Both the position numbers and the translations under genes were made by a program. From positions 2,666,001-2,730,000 of the forward strand of contig NZ_CP127251.1 of assembly GCF_030285925.1 (NCBI RefSeq): a stretch of DNA of 64,000 bases, written 5' to 3'. Origin of the DNA: Devosia sp. YIM 151766 (GTDB lineage Bacteria; Pseudomonadota; Alphaproteobacteria; Rhizobiales; Devosiaceae). The notes beneath the pieces were generated by a model, which was given only the letters and a program-made list of their open reading frames with translations, made no database searches and was not told where the DNA came from. Shown in pieces: positions 1 through 12,059 of this stretch; within the stretch, counting starts at the first letter, position 1, and every line of letters starts with the position of its first letter.

Positions 1-411
1 TTCGGGCTCGCCGTGCTCATCGATTGCCATTCCATGCCGCGCATCGGCCGCCACGGCGAGCGGGCCGCGCCCGACATCGTCCTGGGCGACCGCTACGGCA
101 CCACCTGCGCCGGCCCGCTGGTCGATCTGGTGGAAACCGTCTTCACCGCCGCCGGCCTGCGCGTCGCCCGCAACCGGCCCTATGCCGGCGGTTTCTGCAC
201 CCGCACCTATGGCCGGCCCCAGCATGGCGTGCATGCCCTGCAGATCGAGATCAGCCGGCATCTCTATATGAACGAGGCCACCTTGGAGAAACATGCCGGC
301 TTCGAGCGCATCAAGGCCCTGGTCGAGCTGTTGATCCAGACGCTGGTGGGCATCGATCTGCCGACCCTGGCCGGCCACGGCGTCCTGATTGACAAAGCCG
401 CCGCCGAATAG
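1..411 (+). CDS. N-formylglutamate amidohydrolase family protein, C-terminal part (5' truncated by window edge)
   Basis: The reading frame is open from base 1 and ends at a TAG at 409-411, so only the last 136 residues are visible. Family members hydrolyse N-formyl-L-glutamate, the last step of one histidine degradation route, or act on related N-acyl amino acids in the cytoplasm. Visible family features are IDCHSMP near the start (metal-ligand His), a DIVLGDRYG stretch, NRPYAGGFCTRTYG and the closing HALQIEISRHLYM with its conserved Gln/Glu. The start codon and N-terminal third lie outside the window. The next gene is 440 bp away, so no operon is evident. Confidence 0.85.
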   Translation, partial: FGLAVLIDCHSMPRIGRHGERAAPDIVLGDRYGTTCAGPLVDLVETVFTAAGLRVARNRPYAGGFCTRTYGRPQHGVHALQIEISRHLYMNEATLEKHAGFERIKALVELLIQTLVGIDLPTLAGHGVLIDKAAAE

Positions 412-419
412 AGCATCGG

Positions 420-446
420 GCGAAAAAGTGGCAACCGGTTTTTCGC
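420..446. repeat. Imperfect palindrome of the rhizobial intergenic type
   Basis: Arms GCGAAAAAGTGG (420-431) and CCGGTTTTTCGC (435-446) pair over 10 of 12 positions around a CAA loop. The motif directly follows the stop codon of the preceding gene. Similar GAAAAGTGG...CCGGTTTTC palindromes are common downstream of genes in Hyphomicrobiales. That comparison is from memory, not a search. Confidence 0.5.
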
Positions 447-544
447 AAAGAAATGCGACATCGAGGAGTACGAGCCGGCGACTTGATGCAATCAAATCGC
501 ATGAGGCTCCGGGCCGCCGCATGGGGCGTTTACATCCATCGCGA

Positions 545-660
545 AAAAGAAGGGGCCGTTCCCAAAAACGGCCCCAGTCAAGGGAGGAACGATGTCTCAC
601 CGGCCGCGCCGCCGATATGGCGCCGACCCGGTGATCCACCATGCCCTACCGGGATGAGCC
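545..660 (-). ncRNA. Candidate small RNA ending in a Rho-independent terminator
   Basis: On the minus strand the perfect 9-bp stem GGGGCCGTT/AACGGCCCC (575-552, 6-nt loop) is followed by TTCTTTTTCGC, which is terminator-like. Just 5' of it is a CCTCCC stretch (585-580), a possible anti-Shine-Dalgarno seed. Further 5' is an inverted repeat TCACCGG...CCGGTGA (634-597). No minus-strand gene lies upstream that would need this terminator. The 5' end is a guess and no promoter was identified. The alternative is a plus-strand 21-codon ORF at 591 with the same bases read as its ribosome binding site. Confidence 0.3.
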
Positions 661-852
661 GATTTGCCCCCGATCACAAGGAACAAGTCGGTTTTTCACA
701 GCAGACGGGCCGACTTTGTTGCAAAAAAGAATCAGCCAATCTCGCCCTATTCGCCGGCCCGCCGCGATTTCCAACCCGTAATTTCACCAACTTTCGGCTA
801 CAAGGCCTTTAATCTCAAGGTCTTGCCCGCCGGCGCCCAGGACATATAGCCC

Positions 853-1644
853 ATGCCCGCCACAATCGACTTCGCTCGCATCCAATCCGTGCTTCTGGCC
901 GCTGCCGACGCCGCCGCCGCGCGCACCCTGCCCCTGTTCCGCACGCCGCTCGCCATCGACAACAAGCTCGAAAGCGGCTTCGATCCGGTCACTGAGGCCG
1001 ATAAGGGCGCCGAATCCGCCATTCGTGCCGTCATCGCCGCGGCTTTTCCCGACCATGCCATTATCGGCGAGGAATGGGGCCGCACCGGCGAGGGCCGCTA
1101 TAGCTGGATCATCGATCCGGTGGACGGCACCCGCGCCTTCATCTCCGGCGCCCCGGTCTGGGGCACGCTAATCGCTTTCGCGATCGACGGCGTGGCCGTG
1201 GCCGGACTGATGAGCCAGCCCTTTATCGGCGAGAGCTTTCTGGCCATTCCCGGCCGCTCGCTCTATCGGCGCGGCGACATCGCGCTGGCCAATCGCAGCA
1301 GTGGCCAGACCGAGCTGGCCGCCGCCCGCGTCTTCACCACCACGCCCAACCTGTTCCAGGGCGAGCATTGGAGCAAATGGCAAGCCATCGAGACGGCGAC
1401 GCGATTGCAGCGCTTCGGCATGGATTGCTACGGCTATGCCCTGCTCGCCGCCGGCCATGCCGATCTGGTGATCGAACCCTATCTCAACACCTATGACATC
1501 GCCGCCCTTGTCCCCATCATCCGCGAAGCCGGCGGCGCCATCGCCTGCTGGGACGGGTCCGAGCCGACCGGCGGCGGCGACGTGGTGGCCGCCGCGACAC
1601 CCCAATTGCTGGACAAGGCACTGGCCCTCATCAACGCCGTTTGA
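853..1644 (+). CDS. hisN: Inositol monophosphatase family protein, probable histidinol-phosphatase HisN
   Basis: 263 residues, normal for the family. Members are Mg2+-dependent phosphatases of the cytoplasm; the HisN branch removes phosphate from L-histidinol phosphate in histidine synthesis. Metal-binding motifs are visible: GEEWG around residue 75 and the IDPVDGTRAFISG block around residue 93, where Thr-Arg-Ala-Phe is typical of HisN-like members. The usual WDxAAG C-terminal motif reads as YDIAALVP here. The start is the first ATG after an in-frame stop and has only a weak ribosome binding site. A broader inositol-phosphatase or 3'-nucleotidase role cannot be excluded. It stands alone. Confidence 0.85.
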   Translation: MPATIDFARIQSVLLAAADAAAARTLPLFRTPLAIDNKLESGFDPVTEADKGAESAIRAVIAAAFPDHAIIGEEWGRTGEGRYSWIIDPVDGTRAFISGAPVWGTLIAFAIDGVAVAGLMSQPFIGESFLAIPGRSLYRRGDIALANRSSGQTELAAARVFTTTPNLFQGEHWSKWQAIETATRLQRFGMDCYGYALLAAGHADLVIEPYLNTYDIAALVPIIREAGGAIACWDGSEPTGGGDVVAAATPQLLDKALALINAV

Positions 1645-1742
1645 GCCCAGCATCCCTCCTGGCGCGAGGACGACTCGCCTCCAAGGCGGAATGTTTACAT
1701 CGGCACTGCGAGCCAAGCTGTCTCGGAACATGAGGCCCTTAG

Positions 1743-1858
1743 CTCCCTCCCCCTTGAGGGGAAGGCCGGGGAGGGGGTGCTGCGGTTCCTACATATCCGG
1801 CAGCCTCGCCCTGGCTCCGACACCCCACCCTCAATCCCTCCCCTCAAGGGGGAGGGAG
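1743..1858. repeat. Long inverted-repeat element, family A, copy 1
   Basis: The ends CTCCCTCCCCCTTGAGGGG and its near complement (to 1858) form a long imperfect hairpin around a central GGTGCTGCGGTTCC segment. The same ends and the same central segment recur at 21023-21172, and a short relative lies at 15893-15932. It lies in the gene-free 1645-2040 stretch between hisN and a convergent hydrolase gene. Confidence 0.75.
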
Positions 1859-1930
1859 GCGAAAGAGCCGCCGATCCTGTCGCCGGGGCAAGCACCCCAA
1901 TGTCATTCCCGCGACGGCGCCCCTCCCCCC

Positions 1931-2012
1931 ACTCGTCACCCTCGCGCTCGACGCGAGGGCTCTTGCAGCACCACCCATGAACAAGGGACCCTCGGTCGCG
2001 AGGCTGACGAGC
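1931..2012. repeat. Inverted-repeat element, family B, copy 1
   Basis: Begins ACTCGTCACCCTCGCGCTCG and ends with a diverged inverted copy (GGTCGCGAGGCTGACGAG). The inner GCGCTCGACGCGAGGG is itself nearly palindromic. A better-preserved copy lies at 20145-20229. Like family A it sits past the 3' ends of genes, here between convergent genes. Confidence 0.7.
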
Positions 2013-2040
2013 GGTGCTGCTGGGACGGTCGCGCGCCGCC

Positions 2041-3012
2041 CTAGCTCTGCTCGGTGATGAACGCGTCGAACGCCGCCAGCACCTGGCCGCGAATGGCATC
2101 GCTTTCCATGAACAGCTCGTGCCGCGCCCCGGCAATCACCATATGCCGGCCGGTTCGCAGCCGCAGGCCCAGACTTTCGATATTCGGCGTCGAGACGACC
2201 CGGTCGCGCGCCGCCGCCAGCATCAGCAGCGGGATTTTGAGCTGACCGGGAAAGCTGTCCTTGCCCGCCTCCACCATGGCGCGCAAGGCGGCGGCCAGCC
2301 AGCGGAAGGTGGGCGATCCCAGATAGAGACCGTCATCGGCGCGGATGGTCTCCACCATGCGCTTGTAGCGCAGCATGTCCGAGGTCAGCGGATTGTCCGG
2401 ATACATGGCCTCGTCCGGCCGCCGGTCGCCCCGGCGCGCCATCGGCAGACGCCCAAGACCGAGAAAACTTGCAGTCTCCGCGAACAAGGCCCAGCGCGGC
2501 AGGCTCTGCTCCATGCCGTGCAGCCCCACCATCGGCGTCGAGAGAAACACCCGGTCGAACATCATCCGGTCGCGCGTCGCCGCATAAAGGCTGGCCAGCC
2601 CGCCCATCGAATGGCCCACCAGATAATAGGGGCCGGGGCAATCGGGCAGCAGGATATCGGCATGAAAGCTCCTCAGGTCGGTCCAGTAATCGTCGAACCG
2701 GTCGACATAGCCCAGTTCCCGATTGCCGATTAGCCGGTCCGAGCCGCCCTGCCCGCGCCAGTCGAAGGTCGCCACGGCGAAGCCGCGTTGGCGGAAATCC
2801 TCGATGGTCTCGAAATATTTCTCGATATATTCGGTCCGCCCCTGCACCAGGCACACGCTGCCCTTGGGCGCTCCCTGTCCCTTGGGCCAGAGCGCGTAGC
2901 GCAGCCGCACCCTGTCCGGGGTGGTGAAATAGCCCACCCGCGCGCCTTCCGGCACCGGATTGGACGGGATGGCGGTCAATTTCGGTCCATTCGGATCGAC
3001 TTGGGCGGTCAC
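2041..3012 (-). CDS. Alpha/beta hydrolase, lysophospholipase / monoacylglycerol lipase-like
   Basis: 323 residues. The fold signature is complete: an N-terminal region around TTPDRVRLRYALWP, the FDWRGQGGSDR loop, the nucleophile elbow GHSMGG (Ser nucleophile, around residue 135), and a late DRVVSTPN (Asp) and GARHELFME (His) that complete the triad. This matches the PldB/YhhN-like serine hydrolases that cleave lysophospholipids or monoglycerides; the substrate is not determined by sequence. No signal peptide is seen, so it is probably cytoplasmic or peripheral. It starts 48 bp downstream of a strong minus-strand terminator hairpin, which means either independent transcription or attenuation. 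Confidence 0.85.
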   Translation of the reverse strand: MTAQVDPNGPKLTAIPSNPVPEGARVGYFTTPDRVRLRYALWPKGQGAPKGSVCLVQGRTEYIEKYFETIEDFRQRGFAVATFDWRGQGGSDRLIGNRELGYVDRFDDYWTDLRSFHADILLPDCPGPYYLVGHSMGGLASLYAATRDRMMFDRVFLSTPMVGLHGMEQSLPRWALFAETASFLGLGRLPMARRGDRRPDEAMYPDNPLTSDMLRYKRMVETIRADDGLYLGSPTFRWLAAALRAMVEAGKDSFPGQLKIPLLMLAAARDRVVSTPNIESLGLRLRTGRHMVIAGARHELFMESDAIRGQVLAAFDAFITEQS

Positions 3013-3059
3013 GTTCGGCCTCGCAGCGACATTGGCACCAGACCATATCGGGACCAGGT

Positions 3060-3185
3060 AAAAAAAGAAAAGCCAGCAACCGAACGGGCTGCTGGCTTTT
3101 CCGTCTGCGCGGTTCCTTGCGGGGGGCGGATGAAGGAACCGTCAGGGCAGTGAACTCCCGAACCGGATTGTTCCGGCCGCGTCCA
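3060..3185 (-). ncRNA. Candidate small RNA or attenuated leader with a strong intrinsic terminator
   Basis: On the minus strand an 11-bp perfect stem AAAAGCCAGCA/TGCTGGCTTTT (3100-3068) is followed by C-TTTTTTT (to 3060), a textbook terminator. Upstream is an 8-bp stem GGTTCCTT/AAGGAACC (3140-3111) with a C-rich loop (CCGCCCCCC) and a CCGG-AACAAT-CCGG hairpin. The flanking genes diverge, so no known upstream gene explains the terminator. Either a free-standing sRNA is encoded or the leader of the hydrolase gene is attenuated. The 5' end is a guess. Confidence 0.45.
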
Positions 3186-3354
3186 CATACCGCTTTCTAG
3201 AGCCGCGCCGCTGAACGGCAGCGGAGCGATGTGTTCATCCGCCGTTCATGCGGCCAATCCTGGTTCGATTCCACGCCAACGGGCTCTTGAACCCCTCAAA
3301 TCCCCACCTACATTTCTGGTATCCGCCGGCTATCCGGGGATTCCGGCCCTGCCC

Positions 3355-3433
3355 AGAGATGATGTTCGCCGCTTTCGGGAACATCGCGGGATGAGGGGCC
3401 GAGACCACACGTTGCTCATGGAGAATGTGACCA
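3355..3433 (+). promoter_or_regulatory. ROSE-type RNA thermometer upstream of the small heat shock gene
   Basis: The last hairpin pairs TTGCTC (3412-3417) with the Shine-Dalgarno region GGAGAA (3420-3425), including an unpaired G opposite G. That is the hallmark of ROSE thermometers, which open on heat shock. A second stem GATGTTC/GAACATC (3361-3367 with 3379-3385) lies upstream. Placement directly before an Hsp20 start codon is exactly where ROSE elements occur in rhizobia. The 5' limit of the element is approximate. Confidence 0.75.
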
Positions 3434-3889
3434 ATGCAGACTTATGATTTTTCCCCCTTCTATCGCTCCACCGTCGGTTTCGACCGTCTGTTCAGCCGCC
3501 TCGATTCCCTGTCCGGGCAGGAAGCCAAGACCTACCCGCCCTATAATATCGAGCGCACCGGCGACGATGCCTATCGCATCTCCATCGCCGTAGCCGGGTT
3601 TTCCAATGGCGATATCGCCGTGGAGACCAAGGAGAACAGCCTGGTGGTCAAGGGCGCCAAGGCCGCCGACAATGGCGACGGCAAGCGTGAATTCCTCCAT
3701 CGCGGCATTGCCGAGCGCGCTTTCGAGCTGCGCTTCCAGCTTGCCGATTATGTCGAGGTCACCGGCGCCAAGCTCGAAAACGGCCTGCTGCATCTGGAGC
3801 TGAAGCGCGAATTGCCCGAGAGCAAGAAGGCGCGCACCATCCAGATCGATGGCGGCAGCGCTGTTCTTGAGGACAAGTCCGTCAATTAA
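3434..3889 (+). CDS. Hsp20 family small heat shock protein
   Basis: 151 residues, typical of rhizobial HspA/IbpA-type proteins. It acts as an ATP-independent holdase that binds unfolding proteins in the cytoplasm. An N-terminal FSPFYRSTVGFDRLF stretch is followed by the alpha-crystallin domain (about residues 35-130) with YNIERTGDDAYRI at its start and the closing beta-strand pattern ENGLLHLELKRELPE. A C-terminal I-x-I-like tail (TIQIDGG) is visible. The ATG at 3434 sits 10 nt after the GGAG of the ROSE hairpin, which fixes the start. It is probably induced by heat through the thermometer and is followed by its own terminator. Confidence 0.95.
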   Translation: MQTYDFSPFYRSTVGFDRLFSRLDSLSGQEAKTYPPYNIERTGDDAYRISIAVAGFSNGDIAVETKENSLVVKGAKAADNGDGKREFLHRGIAERAFELRFQLADYVEVTGAKLENGLLHLELKRELPESKKARTIQIDGGSAVLEDKSVN

Positions 3890-3914
3890 GGCCTTGTCCA
3901 GCGGATGAGAAAGG

Positions 3915-3944
3915 GGCGCGGTCCGCAAGGTCCGCGCCTTTTTT
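3915..3944 (+). terminator. Rho-independent terminator of the Hsp20 gene
   Basis: Stem GGCGCGG/CCGCGCC (3915-3921 with 3932-3938) followed by six T residues (3939-3944), 26 bp after the stop codon. Confidence 0.85.
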
Positions 3945-4034
3945 CTTGTCCAGGGAACAAGTTCCGCTTCTGCCAGTTGAGCGCATGCAGGCCCCACGCC
4001 TCCCGTTTTTTACCCAGCGTCAAGGATATCCTTC

Positions 4035-4508
4035 ATGAAAACCCCCTCCATCGCCCTCAAGGCCAATGCCAAGTCCGCCGTGATCGACGTGCTCAATGCC
4101 CGCCTCGCCGATGCCATCGATCTGGCGCTGATCACCAAGCAGGCGCATTGGAACCTCAAGGGTCCCAATTTCATCGCCGTGCATGAAATGCTCGATCCCA
4201 TGCGCGCCGCCATCGACGAACATGTCGACATCATCGCCGAGCGCGTCGCCCAGCTCGACGGCATCGCCCTGGGCACCAGCCAGGTCGTCGCCAAGGCGAC
4301 CAGCCTTGCCCCCTATCCCACCGATATACGCAAGGTCACCGACCATCTCGCCGCCCTGGCCGACCGCTATGCGGCGCTGGCCAATCAGGTCCGCGAGGAT
4401 ATCGACACCACCGACGAAGCCGGCGACGCCGACGCGGCCGATATCCTCACCGCCTTTTCCCGCGAGCTCGACAAGAATCTGTGGTTCATCAAGTCCCACC
4501 TCGAATAG
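4035..4508 (+). CDS. dps: Dps, DNA starvation / stationary phase protection ferritin
   Basis: 157 residues, the usual Dps size. Dps dodecamers oxidise Fe(II) with hydrogen peroxide, store iron and coat the nucleoid. Seen in sequence: the ferroxidase motif TKQAHWNLKGPNF with its His near residue 37, HEMLDPMRAAIDEHVD supplying the Asp/Glu ligands, and a closing RELDKNLWFIKSHLE helix typical of the family. An N-terminal Lys-containing tail (MKTPSIALKANAKS) could contact DNA. The gene is monocistronic, between the Hsp20 terminator and the long gltB leader. Confidence 0.95.
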   Translation: MKTPSIALKANAKSAVIDVLNARLADAIDLALITKQAHWNLKGPNFIAVHEMLDPMRAAIDEHVDIIAERVAQLDGIALGTSQVVAKATSLAPYPTDIRKVTDHLAALADRYAALANQVREDIDTTDEAGDADAADILTAFSRELDKNLWFIKSHLE

Positions 4509-5000
4509 GCGCCCGGCCGGCTCCGGCGGGATGCCGCCGGCGATAGGACTTCGGCTTCTCTTTTTACCAATCCGCTGCTCCGCCGGCCTGTTGCCGGCGG
4601 ATTCAGGCAAAACTCCTACATTTTCCTATCGTATTTTCAGCGAAAACCCTATTTTTGCTGCTCCCGATGTGCGAAATCGCTTGCCGGAAATTTCAAAACA
4701 TGCAAATGTCGCCAGACTAGGACAGTGATCCTGCCCTAAAAACCAGGCGCCGCGCCGCTCTCCGCGGTCAGCGCCGGCCGGTTCGCGGTTCCGCCGATCG
4801 AGGGCGGTGGCGAATCGGCGGGGCTTGAGCGCCCGAATTCGAGCGGCCATTTGGATGCAGCGCCACTCCATGTGACATGAGTGAAAGCGCCGCCGAGCCG
4901 TAGCCGCTACGACCCGGGCGCCGACGCGACCCTGCTCTCCGGCGGCCTGCCGCCACATCATCATCCGGCCCGCAAGGGCCCATAGCGAGGAAAGCCTGTC
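4509..5000. other. Intergenic region and leader upstream of gltB
   Basis: No gene is supported. A perfect 9-bp inverted repeat TCCGCCGGC/GCCGGCGGA at 4579-4601 lies after dps but has no T-tract. Bases 4640-4700 are comparatively AT-rich and a plausible promoter area for gltB, but I cannot assign -35/-10 boxes with confidence. A clear ribosome binding site GCGAGGAAA precedes the gltB ATG. Confidence 0.5.
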
Positions 5001-9713
<4,713 letters not shown>

Positions 9714-9739
9714 GCCGCCGGCGTTAGACGACTAAGTCC

Positions 9740-9830
9740 ACCGGGTCATTTCCGCGAGAGCGGGAACCTCAATTGCCAAGCCAACGGCGAAAACAGAGAT
9801 CCCCGCTGTCGCGGGGATGACCCCGAAAAT
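9740..9830. repeat. Two small palindromes between gltB and gltD
   Basis: A CCGC-GAGA-GCGG hairpin near 9752 and a perfect 8-bp stem ATCCCCGC/GCGGGGAT (9799-9818, loop TGTC) face each other about 40 bp apart. This is the paired layout of widespread proteobacterial intergenic palindromes. It may stabilise or attenuate the gltBD transcript. Confidence 0.6.
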
Positions 9831-9872
9831 GTCGAAAGCGCCCCGGCGCTCAATACAGATAGGGAAACAGCC

Positions 9873-11300
9873 ATGGGTAAAGTCACCGGCTTTCTCGAAA
9901 TCGAACGCGAAGAGCCCCGCTATGAGCCGGCCTCCGACCGCATCCGCCATTTTGGCGAATTCACCATTCCGCTCACCGAGAGCCGGGTGGTGGATCAGGC
10001 CGCCCGCTGCATGGATTGCGGCATCCCCTTCTGCCATGGCGACAATGGCTGTCCGGTCAACAATCAAATCCCCGACTGGAACGACCTCGTCTATCATGGC
10101 GATTGGCAGCAGGCGGCGCGCAATCTCCACTCGACCAACAACTTCCCCGAATTCACCGGCCGCATCTGCCCCGCCCCCTGCGAGGAAGCCTGCACGCTGA
10201 ACCTCGAGGACGTTCCGGTCGCCATCAAGACGGTGGAACAGGCCATTGCCGACCGGGCCATCCGCTCCGGCTGGGTCACGCCGCAGCGGCCTACTCAGCG
10301 GACCGGCAAGACAATCGCCATTGTCGGCTCCGGCCCCGCCGGTCTCGCCGCCGCCCAGCAATTGGCCCGGGCCGGCCACGCGGTGCAGGTCTATGAACGC
10401 GAGCCCAAGGCCGGCGGCCTGCTGCGCTACGGCATTCCCGATTTCAAGCTAGACAAGCACCATATCGATTTCCGCGTTTCGCAGATGGAAGCCGAAGGGG
10501 TGGTTTTTCACTATGGCGTCAATGTCGGCGTTAACACTCCGCTAACCGATCTGGCCGGACGTCACGACGCCGTGCTGCTCTGCGGCGGCGCCGAAAAGCC
10601 CCGCCCCGTCGATGTCGAAGGCAGCGCCCTGGCCGGCGTCCACTTCGCCATGCCCTTCCTGGTCCAGCAGAATCGCCGCACCGGCGGCGAGGATGTCTCG
10701 GGCGAATTCCCGCTCAGCGCCGCCGGCAGACATGTCGTGGTCGTGGGCGGCGGCGATACCGCAAGTGATTGTATTGGCGTCTCTTTCCGCCAGGGCGCCC
10801 TGGCGGTGACGCAGCTCGACGTGCGCCCCATGCCGCCGGAAATGGAAAACAAGCTGACCAATTGGCCCAATTGGGCGGTCAAGATGCGCACCTCTTCCTC
10901 CCAGGCCGAAGGCGCCATGCGCGAATTCGCCGCCGGCACCATGAAAATCCTCGGCAATGCCAAGGGCCAGGTCACCGGCGTCGAATGCGCCCGCGTCGAC
11001 CGCCAGCGCCAACCCATTGACGGAACACAGTTTATTATCAAGGCGGACCTGGTGCTCTTCGCCATCGGCTTTGCCGGCCCGATCCAGGAAGGCTTGCTCG
11101 GCGAACTGGGCGCCGACCTCGACGAGCGCGGCAATCTCTTCGCCGACACCTTCGGCTACCAGACCTCCATTCCCGGAATCTATGCCGCCGGCGACATGCG
11201 CCGTGGCCAATCCCTGGTCGTCTGGGCCATCCGCGAAGGCCGCCAGGCCGCCCGCGCCATCGACAAGGACCTGATGGGCCGAACGGATTTGCCGCGCTGA
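9873..11300 (+). CDS. gltD: Glutamate synthase (NADPH) small subunit
   Basis: 475 residues, full length. It passes electrons from NADPH through FAD and 4Fe-4S clusters to GltB. The N-terminal cysteine clusters are intact ([17 protein letters not shown] around residues 46-62 and [11 protein letters not shown] around 100). The FAD Rossmann motif [18 protein letters not shown] is near residue 155 and the NADPH motif [11 protein letters not shown] near 290. The closing [19 protein letters not shown] is typical. It lies directly downstream of gltB and is presumably co-transcribed. Confidence 0.97.
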   Translation: MGKVTGFLEIEREEPRYEPASDRIRHFGEFTIPLTESRVVDQAARCMDCGIPFCHGDNGCPVNNQIPDWNDLVYHGDWQQAARNLHSTNNFPEFTGRICPAPCEEACTLNLEDVPVAIKTVEQAIADRAIRSGWVTPQRPTQRTGKTIAIVGSGPAGLAAAQQLARAGHAVQVYEREPKAGGLLRYGIPDFKLDKHHIDFRVSQMEAEGVVFHYGVNVGVNTPLTDLAGRHDAVLLCGGAEKPRPVDVEGSALAGVHFAMPFLVQQNRRTGGEDVSGEFPLSAAGRHVVVVGGGDTASDCIGVSFRQGALAVTQLDVRPMPPEMENKLTNWPNWAVKMRTSSSQAEGAMREFAAGTMKILGNAKGQVTGVECARVDRQRQPIDGTQFIIKADLVLFAIGFAGPIQEGLLGELGADLDERGNLFADTFGYQTSIPGIYAAGDMRRGQSLVVWAIREGRQAARAIDKDLMGRTDLPR

Positions 11301-11327
11301 TACCGGCCTTTTCTCAGGCATCCAGCT

Positions 11328-11350
11328 GCCCCCGGGCTTGACCCGGGGGC
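11328..11350. repeat. Perfect 9-bp palindrome after gltD
   Basis: GCCCCCGGG (11328-11336) pairs exactly with CCCGGGGGC (11342-11350) around CTTGA. It lies 27 bp after the gltD stop and could end that transcript, but it has no T-tract. Confidence 0.6.
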
Positions 11351-11379
11351 CAGTTTCCGCCAGCACTTCGGCTCGAAGA

Positions 11380-11467
11380 CCTCATGGTGAGCCTGTCGAA
11401 CCACGAGGTCGGGCCCGCGGAATATCCAGCATCCGCGAACCCATGCTCCGACAGGCTCAGGATGAGG
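11380..11467. repeat. Inverted-repeat element ending in the hpt leader
   Basis: CCTCATGGTGAGCCTGTCG (11380-11398) is matched by an inverted copy CGACAGGCTCAGGATGAGG (11449-11467) with few mismatches. The right arm ends 12 bp before the hpt ATG and just before its ribosome binding site. If read as protein this element would give a spurious N-terminal extension to hpt. Confidence 0.7.
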
Positions 11468-11479
11468 TTCAAGAGGCCG

Positions 11480-12019
11480 ATGCCCCCAGCCCCCTATGTC
11501 GTCGACCAGCTGATTTCCGCCAAGGCCATCGCCGCCCGCGTCGAAGCGCTGGCCCGCGAGATCACCGAGACCTTCAAGGAGACCGACAAGCTCGTCGTTA
11601 TCGGCCTGCTGCGCGGCTCCTTCATCTTCATCGCCGATCTGGTGCGCGAGATCGACCTGCCGGTCGAGGTCGATTTCATCGAGGCCTCCTCCTATGGCAG
11701 TGCCATGGAATCGAGCCGGGAAGTCCGCATTCTCAAGGATTTGCGGGGCGAGATCGCCGGGCGCGACGTGCTGGTGGTGGAAGACATCATCGATACCGGC
11801 CACACGCTCAAGCACGTGCTGCAGATTCTCGAAACCCGCCATCCCCGCCGCATGGAAGTCTGTGCCCTGCTCAACAAGCCCAGCCGCCGCGAGACCGAGG
11901 TTCCCGCCCGCTGGATCGGCTTCGACATTCCCGACGAATTCGTCGTCGGCTACGGCATCGACTATGCCCAGCGCAACCGCAACCTGCCCCATATCGGCAA
12001 GGTGAGGTTCGTCGAATAA
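11480..12019 (+). CDS. hpt: Hypoxanthine phosphoribosyltransferase
   Basis: 179 residues, matching the family. It converts hypoxanthine or guanine and PRPP to IMP or GMP in purine salvage. The PRPP-binding loop [14 protein letters not shown] is near residue 100, and [10 protein letters not shown] and [10 protein letters not shown] supply the other active-site loops. I chose the ATG at 11480 because AAGAGG precedes it by 6 nt and because upstream in-frame codons lie inside a repeat element. It is followed by a hairpin shared with the convergent dehydratase gene. Confidence 0.93.
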   Translation: MPPAPYVVDQLISAKAIAARVEALAREITETFKETDKLVVIGLLRGSFIFIADLVREIDLPVEVDFIEASSYGSAMESSREVRILKDLRGEIAGRDVLVVEDIIDTGHTLKHVLQILETRHPRRMEVCALLNKPSRRETEVPARWIGFDIPDEFVVGYGIDYAQRNRNLPHIGKVRFVE

Positions 12020-12031
12020 TCTCCGTTCTCC

Positions 12032-12052
12032 CTTCTCCCACAAGGGGAGAAG
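12032..12052. terminator. Hairpin between the convergent genes hpt and uxaA-like
   Basis: CTTCTCCC (12032-12039) pairs perfectly with GGGAGAAG (12045-12052). It is followed by AAAA on the plus strand, so T-richness is poor in both directions. A terminator role is inferred from its position between two convergent stops. Confidence 0.45.
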
Positions 12053-12059
12053 AAAACCC

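Larger units (their letters stand above)
412..852. other. Intergenic stretch with a palindromic repeat and a candidate sRNA
   Basis: No convincing protein gene is present. Short open frames here have no family resemblance. The stretch holds an imperfect palindrome at 420-446 and a strong hairpin at 552-575 that reads as a terminator on the minus strand. Both are annotated separately. Bases 661-852 show nothing I can name beyond the leader of the next gene. Confidence 0.6.

Noticed and set aside
591..656. 21-codon plus-strand ORF (MSHRPRRRYG...) with a good ribosome binding site
   Set aside because: Too short and Arg/Pro-rich to accept without conservation; it overlaps the structured region better explained as a minus-strand RNA. 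It is discussed in the sRNA finding.
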